From Umezawaea sp049997955 (GTDB taxonomy: Bacteria; Actinomycetota; Actinomycetes; Mycobacteriales; Pseudonocardiaceae), in contig JAEBDY010000016.1 of the NCBI GenBank assembly GCA_049997955.1, positions 212,313-276,312 on the forward strand: 64,000 bases of DNA, given 5' to 3'. This document shows, piece by piece, positions 18,700 through 27,276 of the stretch. The notes below the pieces were generated by a model. The model did not search any database. It was not told the DNA's origin and was given only the letters and a program-made list of their open reading frames with translations. How positions within the stretch are numbered: position 1 is the first letter of the stretch; each line of letters begins with the position of its first letter. The translations under genes were made by a program, and so were the position numbers.

Positions 18700-19656
18700 G
18701 TGAGCGTCATCGTCATCGGTGGCGGCCAGGCAGGTCTGGCCGCCGGCTACTACCTGCGCCGGGCAGGGTTGGACTTCACGATCCTCGACGCCCAACCCTG
18801 GCCCGGCGGGGCGTGGCGGTACGGCTGGGATTCGCTGCGCCTGTTCTCGCCGGCTCGGCACAGCTCGCTTCCGGGCTGGCCGATGCCGCGGTTCCCGCAC
18901 GAGGGCTACCCGACCGCCGGGCACGTCGTGGACTACCTGTCCGCCTACGAGAAACGCTATGACCTGCCCGTGCAGCGCTCGGTCCGCGTGCGGTCGGTGC
19001 GTCGGGTCGGCGGCGGCTACGACGTGGACGGCCGCTTCGCCGACGCGGTCATCAGCACCACCGGCACCTGGTGGCGGCCCTTCGTCCCGGCCGCCGCCCG
19101 CGGTCTTCCCGGACAGCAGCTGCACACCGTGGACTACCGCAACCCCCAACAGTTCACCGGGCAGCGTGTTGTGGTGGTCGGTGGCGGCAACTCCGGCGCC
19201 CAGATCGCCGCCGACCTCGCCGGCCACGTCGACCTGACCTGGGTCACCCAGCGCCCACCCCGCTACCTGCCAGACGAGATCGACGGCAAGGCCCTGTTCG
19301 ACATCGCCACCCACACCCCCGGCGGCGTGGGCGCTCTGGGCGACATCGTCGCGGTCCCACCCGTCCGCGACGCCCGCGACCGCGGCCTGCTCACCGCGCA
19401 CCCCTTGGACCGGGGCGTCTTGGCCGCCGCCGACACGGTCCTCTGGTGCACCGGCTTCCGCCCCGCTCTGTCCCACCTCGCACCCCTGGGACTGCGCGAC
19501 CGCGACGGGCAGGTGCACGGCGAAACACGCCTGCACCTGCTCGGCTACGGCGACTGGACCGGGCCCGCCTCGGCCACCCTCATCGGAGTCGGCCCGACCG
19601 CGAAGACCGCCGTGCACACCATCGCCACCGAACTCGGCGTGGCCTCCCGGAAGTGA
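18700..19656 (+). CDS. Flavin-dependent monooxygenase, ArsO-like
   Basis: 318 residues from GTG 18700, only 13 bases after trxB. It has two dinucleotide-binding motifs: VIVIGGGQAGLAAGYYLRRAG (FAD) and VVVVGGGNSGAQIAADLAG (NADPH), with RYGWDSLRLFSP between them, as in the flavin monooxygenases called ArsO that accompany actinobacterial and proteobacterial ars genes. It is last of the contiguous ars genes. A role in oxidising organic or trivalent arsenicals is plausible but unproven for this group. Confidence 0.85.
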   Translation: MSVIVIGGGQAGLAAGYYLRRAGLDFTILDAQPWPGGAWRYGWDSLRLFSPARHSSLPGWPMPRFPHEGYPTAGHVVDYLSAYEKRYDLPVQRSVRVRSVRRVGGGYDVDGRFADAVISTTGTWWRPFVPAAARGLPGQQLHTVDYRNPQQFTGQRVVVVGGGNSGAQIAADLAGHVDLTWVTQRPPRYLPDEIDGKALFDIATHTPGGVGALGDIVAVPPVRDARDRGLLTAHPLDRGVLAAADTVLWCTGFRPALSHLAPLGLRDRDGQVHGETRLHLLGYGDWTGPASATLIGVGPTAKTAVHTIATELGVASRK

Positions 19657-20030
19657 CCGCACGTATCGGGTCGAACTGTCCGAATGCGATCGTGGAGAGT
19701 CGGCTGAAACGAAGGGCTGGGCAGCGGTGGCGCGGAGACCGTTATCCCGGCTCGGTCGTCCCGGCCTACTCCGCTGGTGTTCGCCGCAGGTGCTACGGCG
19801 TGGACATCAAGACGGCGGGCAGCCTGTCGCTGCCGGTGTCGTTGCCCACGATGCTCGTGGCGTTCGCCCGCCACGGCCGTGACAACAGCTTCAGCGTCCT
19901 GCGCCATGACCTGCGCTTCGCCATCGTGCGGTCGGCCAACCTGACGACGGTCCGCTTCGATTCCGGGGCTAGCGTCTCGCACCGTGGCACACGGCCCCAT
20001 CACCAGCGCGTGCAAGCGGAGGACGAGACC
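19657..20030. other. Intergenic region between ars operon and APC permease
   Basis: About 370 bases. Frames run through it on both strands but lack starts and motifs; it probably holds the permease promoter. No strong hairpin seen. Confidence 0.4.
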
Positions 20031-21281
20031 GTGACATCCCCTCGACTGGCGCGCCGACTGGGCACCGGCAGCGCGGTGACCATCGGCTTGGGCTCCATGA
20101 TCGGCGCAGGCGTCTTCGCCGCCCTCGCCCCCGCCGCCCGCGCCGCCGGACCCGGTCTGCTCGCAGGCCTGGCGATCGCCGCCGTCGTCGCCTACTGCAA
20201 CGCGACCTCCTCCGCACGACTGGCCGCCCGCTACCCCGCCTCCGGCGGCACCTACGTGTACGGCCGCGAACGCCTCGGCCCGTTCTGGGGCTACCTCGCC
20301 GGCTGGGGATTCGTCGTCGGCAAAACCGCCTCCTGCGCGGCCATGGCGCTCACCGTCGCCGCCTACGCCCTGCCCGACGCAGGCACCCCCGCTCGCACCC
20401 TCGTGGCCGTGCTCGCCGTGCTCGCACTGACCGCCCTGAACTACTTCGGCGTGCAGAAGTCCGTCGTGGCCACCAGGGTGATCGTCGCGCTGGTCCTGAT
20501 CGTGCTGGCGCTGGTGGTCACCGCCGCCGCCACCGACGGCCACACCGCCAACCTGGCCTGGGCACCGGGCGCGACCAGCGCACTCGGCATCCTGCAGTCG
20601 GCCGGTCTGCTGTTCTTCGCCTTCGCGGGCTACGCCCGCGTCGCCACCCTCGGCGAGGAGGTCCGCGACCCGGCCCGCACCATCCCCCGCGCCATCCCCA
20701 TCGCACTGGGCATCGCGCTCGCCGTCTACGTCGCTGTCGCCGTCGCCGTGCTCGCCGCCCTCGGCCCGACCGTGCTGGCCGCCGCACCCGATCCACTCGC
20801 CGCCGCCGCGGCCAGCTGGCCGTGGCTGGTCCCGGTGGTCCGCGTCGGTGCCGCGCTCGCCGCACTGGGTTCCCTGTTGGCCTTGGTCCTCGGCGTCTCC
20901 CGCACCACCCTGGCCATGGCCCGCGACGGCCACCTGCCCCGCACCCTGGCCGCGATCCACCCCCGCCACCAAGTGCCCCACCACGCCGAGGTCACCGTCG
21001 GCGTCACCGTCGCGCTCCTCGTGTCCATCGTGGACCTGCGCGGTGCCATCGGGTTCTCCTCCTTCACCGTGCTCGTCTACTACGCCATCGCCAACGCCTC
21101 AGCCTGGACCCTTCGGCCCGACGAGGGCCGCCCACCACGTGCCGTGCCCGCTGTCGGCCTGCTGGGCTGTCTGCTCCTGGCCGTCACCCTGCCCCTGGGT
21201 TCGGTCCTCACCGGGGTGGTGGTCCTGGCAGTCGGCGCGCTGATCTGGCGGGCGCGACGCACTACCGCGCAGCGAACCTGA
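20031..21281 (+). CDS. APC family amino acid permease
   Basis: 416 residues from GTG 20031, with GGAGG ten bases upstream; the open frame extends far upstream but only as a shadow of the preceding gene. About twelve membrane segments. The N-terminal motif VTIGLGSMIGAGVFAALAPAARAAG is the APC first-helix signature that lines the substrate site, and EEVRDPARTIPRAI is the conserved cytosolic loop. It probably imports an amino acid or amine. A relation to arsenic resistance is not evident, though it follows that operon in the same direction. Confidence 0.88.
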   Translation: MTSPRLARRLGTGSAVTIGLGSMIGAGVFAALAPAARAAGPGLLAGLAIAAVVAYCNATSSARLAARYPASGGTYVYGRERLGPFWGYLAGWGFVVGKTASCAAMALTVAAYALPDAGTPARTLVAVLAVLALTALNYFGVQKSVVATRVIVALVLIVLALVVTAAATDGHTANLAWAPGATSALGILQSAGLLFFAFAGYARVATLGEEVRDPARTIPRAIPIALGIALAVYVAVAVAVLAALGPTVLAAAPDPLAAAAASWPWLVPVVRVGAALAALGSLLALVLGVSRTTLAMARDGHLPRTLAAIHPRHQVPHHAEVTVGVTVALLVSIVDLRGAIGFSSFTVLVYYAIANASAWTLRPDEGRPPRAVPAVGLLGCLLLAVTLPLGSVLTGVVVLAVGALIWRARRTTAQRT

Positions 21282-21414
21282 CTCCTGAGACGCACAGCCG
21301 AGACATCGCCCGGAAGGTGGGCCCAAGGTCTCGGACCCCGTGGCGGTGGATGAGATGCCGGTTCGGCTTGTCGGTCGCCGTCCGCGCAAACCCGCTGAGT
21401 TTTGGCCGATCCGG

Positions 21415-21828
21415 TCAGACCGCCCGACGGGAGCGGGCCAGGACCAGCCCTCCGAGAACCACCGCGATCAGTCCGACCGCCAGGGCGACGAAGCCGCCGA
21501 CGACGCGTAGCCATGCTGCTTCGAACGGGATCGAGCGGTAACCGGCGACGCTGCGGTTGAGGTCGAAGGTGAGCAGCGAGAGCACCGTCCAGGCGGTGGC
21601 GCTCTTCAGTTCGCCGCAGTTGATGCGTGCATGGGGGACCTTGTCCCGCATGCGGCTCTCCAGGACATCGAGCAGGGCGGTCTTCCCACAGCCCTTGGGT
21701 CCGGTGAAGATCAGGATCGGCGCGCGGCGAGTGGTCGGGTAGCCGTTCGGCTCCGGTCGGGTCGTGAACTCCCGCACCAGGGCGATGGCCCGGTCCCTGC
21801 CGTGCAGGTTGATCGGCTCCTCAGGCAT
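21415..21828 (-). CDS. Short P-loop protein with C-terminal membrane helix
   Basis: 137 residues from ATG 21828, with GGGGGAA upstream. Residues 1-100 look like the start of a STAND/AAA-type ATPase: NLHGRDRAIALVREF, then Walker A FTGPKGCGKTALLDVLESR (about 43-50) and ARINCGEL. The expected Walker B, sensor and effector parts are missing. Instead residues 112-135 form a membrane helix (VVGGFVALAVGLIAVVLGGLVLA) and the protein ends in RSRRAV. Either a dedicated small membrane ATPase-like subunit or a longer ATPase that has lost its middle in frame. Fourth gene of the 25.3-21.4 kb cassette. Confidence 0.65.
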   Translation of the reverse strand: MPEEPINLHGRDRAIALVREFTTRPEPNGYPTTRRAPILIFTGPKGCGKTALLDVLESRMRDKVPHARINCGELKSATAWTVLSLLTFDLNRSVAGYRSIPFEAAWLRVVGGFVALAVGLIAVVLGGLVLARSRRAV

Positions 21829-21926
21829 GTGCGTTCCCCCATACGAACTGGCGTGAGCGAATACCTTCTCCAGCCTCACCAGCCGACATCACTGGTTAAG
21901 CGGTCGGGAGACCGGTGATGCGGGTG

Positions 21927-22640
21927 TCACTGGAACACGGCGATCGGGTGAACCACCCACTCCTGGCCGTCCCACGACATCACCCTGCCCAGGCACACAG
22001 CGTTGAACGTGCCTGCCGGCACATCGTGCTTGATCCCCTGGGTCCGACACTCCAGCCGCACCCTCGGCCCGTCGGGCAGTGGTCCGAAGGGCGCCCACAA
22101 CACCGTCGTGCCGTCCATCTGGCCGTCGTGCCGAAACTTGCCCTTCAGTGACACGAACGCGTCCAGTTCGCCCAGTGACGCCGTCGCGGCGCCGGGCTCC
22201 ACAGCAGGGCCGCGCTCGACGGTCCGCGTCCACAGGTTGACCCGCACCACGTTGCCCGTGGCGCGCAACGCGTCCATCAGCACCCCGACCACCGTGATGG
22301 CGCTGTTGGTCTTCATGTACCTCTCGACCACCTCGCGGTCGTGCTCCACGCCGCCGCCGAGCTCCCCGAGACCGGGCAGGCGCAACTGCCCCCGCTTGAT
22401 CACACCGATCCGGTGGGTCACCTCCTTGACCAACGCGTCACCGAAGCCGCCCACCTGGTAGAGGTCCATCACCGACTCCTCGTCCAGGTACAGCGGCACG
22501 CCCAGCACCTCCCGCCGCGGCGCGAACCGCTTGCGCATGGCGAACATCGTCACGGTGGCCACGACCGCCAGCACGGTCGCCATCCAAATGGCCGCCCACG
22601 GCCACCACACCGACCACCACAGCGCCCTATCGACAGCCAC
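21927..22640 (-). CDS. Membrane-anchored protein of the VWA cassette
   Basis: 237 residues from GTG 22640, preceded by GGAGGAGATCC and overlapping the end of the VWA gene by 14 bases. One N-terminal membrane helix (WMATVLAVVATVTMFAM, residues 19-35) is followed by a soluble domain with alternating beta and helical parts (VPLYLDEESVMDLYQVGG, RTVERGPAVEP, FRHDGQMDGTTVLWAPFG). I do not recognise the domain. The long overlap implies translational coupling with the VWA lipoprotein, so the products probably act together at the membrane. Confidence 0.8.
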   Translation of the reverse strand: MAVDRALWWSVWWPWAAIWMATVLAVVATVTMFAMRKRFAPRREVLGVPLYLDEESVMDLYQVGGFGDALVKEVTHRIGVIKRGQLRLPGLGELGGGVEHDREVVERYMKTNSAITVVGVLMDALRATGNVVRVNLWTRTVERGPAVEPGAATASLGELDAFVSLKGKFRHDGQMDGTTVLWAPFGPLPDGPRVRLECRTQGIKHDVPAGTFNAVCLGRVMSWDGQEWVVHPIAVFQ

Positions 22641-24087
22641 GGATCTCCTCCACCGCCCCGGTCAGCGACCCCTCGGTCGCCTCGACCACCCGACCCCCGG
22701 TGGCGGACGCCACCGAGGCCAGTTCCGCCGGGTCGGCCTCGCCGAAACGGATGGCGTAGGTCGGCGCGGCCGGTGCCGGCCACGCGCCGACGAACTCGTG
22801 CGCGCTCATCCCGGTGTTGTTCTCGCCGTCGGTCATCAGCACCACCGAACCGCCCGTTCCCAGTCGGTAGGCGTGGTCCAGTGCCGACCAGATCGCCGTG
22901 CCGTCCCGCAGGTCGTCGGACGCCAGCACGGCCAGCAGCGCGTCGACGTCCGCAGGTTCGGTGACAGTCACGGTGCGCTCTTCCAGCACCTTCCCGGCGA
23001 ATCGCACCACGGTCACCACTTCCCCGAGGTGGAACCGGTCGAACCCGCTCAGCGACGCGAACGCCGAGCGCAGGGCCGCGATCCGCTCGCCCGCCATCGA
23101 GGTCGAGTAGTCCAGCACGAACACCACCCGCTGGCCGCGCCCGGCCCGGTCGTGTGCGGCAAGCAAGGCGTCCACGACTTGCTGGGAGCTGGGGAAGTAC
23201 AGCGCCGTGCCCACCGGCGCGCGTAGCCGTTCCACGCGCGGCAGTCCCGGGTCCGCGGGTCGGCGCCAGGTGCGTTCCATGATGGCCCGCTGCGCGGGTT
23301 CGGCCCGCAGCCACGCCACCACTCGGTCGTAGGCGGCGCGCTTGTCCGGTTTGAGCAGCATGAGCGGGTAGTCCGACAGCACGATCCCGTCGCGCGGGTA
23401 GACGACTTCCAGCGGCTCGCGTGCCTGCCCGGAGGCGTTGAGGGACAGCACGGTCGACTCGTGGGTGAGCACAGCGTCCACCTCGTCCTGTCGCCGCAGG
23501 TACTCCTCGATGGGGTCCTCGGTCGGCACCGATGCGACCCGGCCCGCCAGGAATCCCTGGAGCTTGTCGCACCGCACGTCCTGCGGCCGTAGTGCCGCGC
23601 CGGTGCCCGCGGCGGCCGTCGCCACGCCGATCAGCGCGGCCAGTCCGCTGCCTGCGACGCGCGGGTCGGCCATCACGTACCTCAAAGTGCCTTCGCCGGT
23701 CCGTTGGGCGATGTCCGCCCACGACGCGCCGCGCAGCGCGGCGACCTTGCCCGACTTCACGCCCATCACCAAGGGCGAGATCATCACGCTGGTCGACAGC
23801 GGCACCGCCGCCCCCCGCAGCTTGAGGTACCTGTTGGACGACAACCACGCCAGGTCGTGCCCGGTACCGCCACGCGCCAATTCCTCACTGGCCTGGACGG
23901 TCCCCCGGTGCTCCATGCGCAACTCGACCCCGGTGTCCCGGCGCAGGTCGGCCAGCACCGGGCCGAGGTCCGCCAGTTCCGTGCTGGCCAGCACGGTCAG
24001 CGTCGCGGTCTCCGGCGCTCCCCCGGTGCACCCGGCGAGCAAGCCCGAGGCCAGCAGCGCCACCAGCGGGATGACCGGCGGCCTCAT
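22627..24087 (-). CDS. Lipoprotein with substrate-binding and VWA domains
   Basis: 486 residues from ATG 24087, which overlaps the preceding stop. The N-terminus is a lipoprotein signal with lipobox LLAG-C20. Residues about 25-300 resemble a periplasmic-type substrate-binding domain (LTVLASTELADLGPVLADLRRDTG, TGHDLAWLSSNRYL, VDAVLTHEST). Residues about 320-486 are a von Willebrand A domain with an intact MIDAS: VFVLDYSTSMAGE (D-x-S-x-S), SDDLRDGTAIW and LMTDGENN. It is exposed outside the cell membrane and probably binds a partner through the metal site. Ligand unknown. Confidence 0.88.
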   Translation of the reverse strand: MRPPVIPLVALLASGLLAGCTGGAPETATLTVLASTELADLGPVLADLRRDTGVELRMEHRGTVQASEELARGGTGHDLAWLSSNRYLKLRGAAVPLSTSVMISPLVMGVKSGKVAALRGASWADIAQRTGEGTLRYVMADPRVAGSGLAALIGVATAAAGTGAALRPQDVRCDKLQGFLAGRVASVPTEDPIEEYLRRQDEVDAVLTHESTVLSLNASGQAREPLEVVYPRDGIVLSDYPLMLLKPDKRAAYDRVVAWLRAEPAQRAIMERTWRRPADPGLPRVERLRAPVGTALYFPSSQQVVDALLAAHDRAGRGQRVVFVLDYSTSMAGERIAALRSAFASLSGFDRFHLGEVVTVVRFAGKVLEERTVTVTEPADVDALLAVLASDDLRDGTAIWSALDHAYRLGTGGSVVLMTDGENNTGMSAHEFVGAWPAPAAPTYAIRFGEADPAELASVASATGGRVVEATEGSLTGAVEEIRGCR

Positions 24088-25262
24088 CGGCAGCCGCCCA
24101 CGGCGACGATCATCTTCTCCAGCAACGGCAGGTCCGGCAGCCACGCCTCGGTGTTGTGCACGCCGCTGGTGGGCACCGGCAGTCCACGTCGGCGCAGATA
24201 CGCGGTCATCTCGCTCTCGTCGGAGGCGTTCAAGGTGTCGTACACGCGGAACCCGAGTTCAACCGCGCGACGACGCAGGTCCGGGTCGCGCATGACCAGG
24301 TCACCGATGCGGTTGCCTGCCGCGGTGAACGCCAGCAGTTCGGGCGCGGTCTCGTGTTGCGCCTCGGGGTAGAGCAGCACGCGGTCGCGGTCGGGCCGCC
24401 CGGCGCGGTCGACCCACCTGAATTGGTGCGCCAGGTACTGGTGCTCGTAGATGACCATGATCGCGCCGAACGACCGGCCCTCCGGGGTGGTGTACTTCGG
24501 CCCCAGGTCGTCGCCGTGTTGGCCCTCGATGTCGAACAGCGGCTTGATCTCCGCAGCCAGCAGAAGGGCCTTCGCCTCGTCCGCCGGAGGTTCGTTGCCG
24601 TTGCGGGCGAACGCGACCATCCCCAGGTAGGTGGCCCCGGAATACGCCTGGCAGGGGTCGGGCGTCTGGGCGATGACCCGGTTGCCGTTCTTCAGCTCGC
24701 CCGAGCCCTTGAGCTTGTCCCAGAACTTCCCCTGCTCCATCAGCTCCACGAGCTTGGGGAGGGACAGGTCGTAGTAGAGCTCCTCACCGCCGCCCTGGGG
24801 CGTGGCCACGCCCTCCGCGTACAGCGCCTCGGCGTACTCGCGGTAGGTGCCGAGCACGATAGGGCTGAAGAATGGCCGGTAGGTGTCGGTGGGCTTGCCT
24901 TGGCGGCGTTGGCGCACCAAATCGGCCGCCGCCTGGCCGGAGGGCATGACGAAGTCGTAGTCTCCCAGGTCCTGCCGCTGAGCCAGCTCGCGCGAGGCGA
25001 CCGGTGTGACCTGCACCTGGATGCCCTTGGCCATCAGCATCCGGCGGACTTGGCCGTCCTCGAAGAAGTCACGCTTGGATGCCAGCATCGCACGCACCAC
25101 GGTGACCTTTCGCCACGGCAGCGCGACCGTGCCCGAGGCGAAAAGGGCGATCGTGCCTACGAGGGCCACGGTGACCATTACGCCGAACGGGAACAGGAAG
25201 CGCTTGTTCCGGAAGGCGGATCTGGCCGGGGCGACGACGGATAACGAAGGCTCTTCGGTCAC
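24084..25262 (-). CDS. Membrane-tethered substrate-binding-like protein
   Basis: 392 residues from GTG 25262, with GGGGGAG upstream; the longer frame has no family character. One membrane helix (FLFPFGVMVTVALVGTIALFA) near residues 22-42 is followed by a large extracytoplasmic domain reminiscent of extracellular solute-binding proteins (LGDYDFVMPSGQAAADLVRQ, FSPIVLGTYREYAEAL, AQTPDPCQAYSGATYLGMVA). There is no transporter permease nearby, so import is unlikely. It is the first gene of the cassette and overlaps the VWA lipoprotein gene by four bases. Confidence 0.8.
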   Translation of the reverse strand: MTEEPSLSVVAPARSAFRNKRFLFPFGVMVTVALVGTIALFASGTVALPWRKVTVVRAMLASKRDFFEDGQVRRMLMAKGIQVQVTPVASRELAQRQDLGDYDFVMPSGQAAADLVRQRRQGKPTDTYRPFFSPIVLGTYREYAEALYAEGVATPQGGGEELYYDLSLPKLVELMEQGKFWDKLKGSGELKNGNRVIAQTPDPCQAYSGATYLGMVAFARNGNEPPADEAKALLLAAEIKPLFDIEGQHGDDLGPKYTTPEGRSFGAIMVIYEHQYLAHQFRWVDRAGRPDRDRVLLYPEAQHETAPELLAFTAAGNRIGDLVMRDPDLRRRAVELGFRVYDTLNASDESEMTAYLRRRGLPVPTSGVHNTEAWLPDLPLLEKMIVAVGGCR

Positions 25263-25785
25263 GAACTCCCCCGTACGAAAGTGTTCCCTGTGCGGTATGT
25301 CGCACACCGCTGATCCAGGGTTGCAGACGATTGGCCGGGGTGGAGGACGTTTCACGATAGTGAACTGAGATCGCGTGCGCTGGCGTCAGCGCCTTGCCGT
25401 GCGACGAACTGGACCGGCTCCCTCACCGAATGGTGTGTGGTTGTGCACTCTCCCGCCACGCCTGGGTGGTGAACGCGCATCGGGAGGTGCTGATGTCCAC
25501 GGCGATGCACGAGCGCTGTCTACGGCCGGCGATGGTCCGCTGCCCGAACCTGGCGGACCCGCCCGCGATCCTGACCCCGCTGCGGGTTGCGCCCGACCGG
25601 ATCCTCGCCGATCACCGCCGATCGACGCGGTACTCGCCGCCGCGGTGGCCGGTTCGAAGTATGCCGAGCAGGGCTGTCCGGTTCACGTTTCGGTGCAACG
25701 GAATTATTCGGTGAGTCCGATGTGGACCGTGACTGTGGCGTGTGCGGCGGAGGTTACCGGCGGTGACCCGGCGATGTATCCGTTT
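25263..25785. other. Upstream region of the VWA cassette with one doubtful small frame
   Basis: A 73-codon plus-strand frame (25493-25714) has a good GGGAGG site before its ATG but a Pro/Arg/Cys-rich translation without family; I do not call it a gene. The promoter of the leftward cassette should lie near 25270-25400. Confidence 0.35.
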
Positions 25786-26199
25786 CTATCGGGGCTGCAT
25801 GTCCATGACGTTCACCGAGGTACCCGCGTAGAGCTTCGGCTCGTAGGTCATCACGACGATGGGACTGCCGGCCGCCTCCACCACGATCTGCGCTACTTCG
25901 AGCGCGATCAGGTCCGGGGATCCGGCTCGGGCGACCTGTTCTCCGGTCTCCAGGGCGTTGGTCGCCGTCAGCGTCAGCACGTCGATCGGACCGGCGGGAT
26001 CGTCGAGCACCCAGGACAGGTCCGGGTGGTGGCCGTCCAGGTGAATTCCGGCTGATAGCAGTGACAGGGCCGGCACGATCAGCGGACGGTCGGTGGTGAT
26101 CGCCTGAACGACCACGGCCTGGGCCAAGCGTGGGTTCCGTTCACGTTCGTAGGCGACCAGAAACGTCGAGTCGAGCAGCAGTGCGCGCGGCAAGCTCAC
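25786..26199 (-). CDS. PIN-domain-like toxin
   Basis: 137 residues from GTG 26199, overlapping the previous stop by four bases. The N-terminus RALLLDSTFLVAYERE has the first acidic residue of PIN nucleases, and IVPALSLLSAGIH, SPDLIALEVAQIVVEAAGSPIVV follows the usual strand-helix order with further acidic residues (D, E). Length is standard for a VapC-like RNase. The family match is by pattern only and the central acidic residue is less clear. Confidence 0.6.
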   Translation of the reverse strand: MSLPRALLLDSTFLVAYERERNPRLAQAVVVQAITTDRPLIVPALSLLSAGIHLDGHHPDLSWVLDDPAGPIDVLTLTATNALETGEQVARAGSPDLIALEVAQIVVEAAGSPIVVMTYEPKLYAGTSVNVMDMQPR

Positions 26200-26486
26200 G
26201 CGGCGTGGCCCGAATCGAGCTGATCCACTCGTGCCAGGAGGTCGCTGGCCTGCACGGCGGTGGCCTGGTACTCGGGCGAGGTGGGGTCGATGCCCGCACG
26301 TGCCAGCAGCGCAACGGTAAACAAATCGCGGTGCTGGTAAGACGCGCGAATTCCGGGCAGCAGCCGGTCGAGTTCGTGGGCGGGCAGCGCGGCCAACGAC
26401 TCGGGGGCGACCCCGTCACGTGCCGCGATCCGCCGGACCAGGTACTGGTCAGCGGCCGAGCGGTCGGTGAACGCCGGAGTGGTCAT
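26196..26486 (-). CDS. Probable antitoxin of the PIN pair
   Basis: 96 residues from ATG 26486 (MTTPAFTDRSAADQYLVRRI). Small, helical and charged, with LDRLLPGIRASYQHRDLFTVALLARAG in the middle and a toxin-binding-like tail (QASDLLARVDQLDSG). No ribbon-helix-helix or AbrB motif is obvious, so the DNA-binding type is unknown. The four-base GTGA overlap with the PIN gene downstream is the arrangement expected of a toxin-antitoxin operon with the antitoxin first. Confidence 0.55.
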   Translation of the reverse strand: MTTPAFTDRSAADQYLVRRIAARDGVAPESLAALPAHELDRLLPGIRASYQHRDLFTVALLARAGIDPTSPEYQATAVQASDLLARVDQLDSGHAA

Positions 26487-27104
26487 GGTCTCGATGGTAA
26501 CCAGGATCGGTCTCGGTCCGAAACAGTTCGCTGGTCGAACGTCGATGGTCGGGCGATCTCGGTGTCCAGCACGCCGCTTGGAAGGGGTTGCCTCACGGTG
26601 TCGAGACGAGCGCGGGTTCCCCTCGATGCGGCCAGCGGCTCCCAGCACCGTCACCCGCGGCCGGCAGGCGCCACCGCGAACGCACCTCAGCGTGACCACG
26701 GTCAGGACGCACGTCGGGGCGTCGCGGACGAAGACGGTCGTCGACGAGCCGGCTTCCACGGCGCACGAAAACGACTCTCAGCGCTCTGTGGGCACCGGAA
26801 CATCATCTTTATTTTAATTTGTCCAAATACGGTTCGACTCGAAAATACTCGCCTACGAGTGACCTTCACAGCATCCGTTTGTCCGAAATGCTGCCGACAA
26901 TCCCTCGGTCAACACTTTCCTCACAGCCGATCACAAGGAGTTCCCAGGCACGCACAAAAGCGAATCAAATTCCCTCGACGCCCTAGCGCGCTACCACCGC
27001 GGAAACAGCAGGGAGAGCGCTCGACAGGAAACCGCTGAGTATACCAATTCTTGGCATGTTCAATTCCCCCATCGACATGCGACAGCACGCACAGGGGATC
27101 TCGA
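26487..27104. other. AT-richer region without a supported gene
   Basis: From 26800 to 27100 the base composition drops well below the local GC level (for example ATTTTAATTTG at 26811), which suggests promoters or foreign DNA. No complete gene or RNA is visible. Confidence 0.4.
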
Positions 27105-27260
27105 ATGAAGAACACCTCCATTGCGGCCTTCGCTCTCGACGCTACGCGACACGCAACAGGTGCCAACGGCCAGCAGGGTGAATCGACACTCATTACCAGT
27201 GACCGGCAGTGGTTCCGGAATATCAACTCCTTTCCGGCGCACTGTCCGGTGCACCGTTGA
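27105..27260 (+). CDS. Possible small peptide gene, 51 aa
   Basis: ATG 27105 is preceded by AGGGGATC at about eight bases. The peptide begins MKNTSIAAFALDATRHATG and ends INSFPAHCPVHR with one cysteine. It follows an AT-rich promoter-like stretch and converges on a methyltransferase gene. It contains F-A-L-D, reminiscent of FxLD leaders, but no Ser/Thr/Cys-rich core and no lanthipeptide synthetase is present. Could be a real small protein or chance; I cannot assign a function. Confidence 0.35.
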   Translation: MKNTSIAAFALDATRHATGANGQQGESTLITSDRQWFRNINSFPAHCPVHR

Positions 27261-27276
27261 CATTTTTCACAGCGAA

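Noticed and set aside
19071..20030. Long upstream extension of the permease frame
   Set aside because: Overlaps the flavin monooxygenase gene in another frame; the true permease start is the GTG at 20031 with a good ribosome-binding site.
21290..21370. CCGAGAC ... GTCTCGG inverted repeat after the permease
   Set aside because: Only seven pairs with a loop of more than 20 bases; too weak to call a terminator.
25493..25714. A 73-codon frame with good GGGAGG site
   Set aside because: Pro/Arg-rich translation without family resemblance; kept only as a note in the region entry.
27105..27260. FxLD-type lanthipeptide precursor
   Set aside because: Only the F-A-L-D tetrapeptide fits; there is no Ser/Thr/Cys-rich core and no synthetase or FxLD-type methyltransferase nearby.
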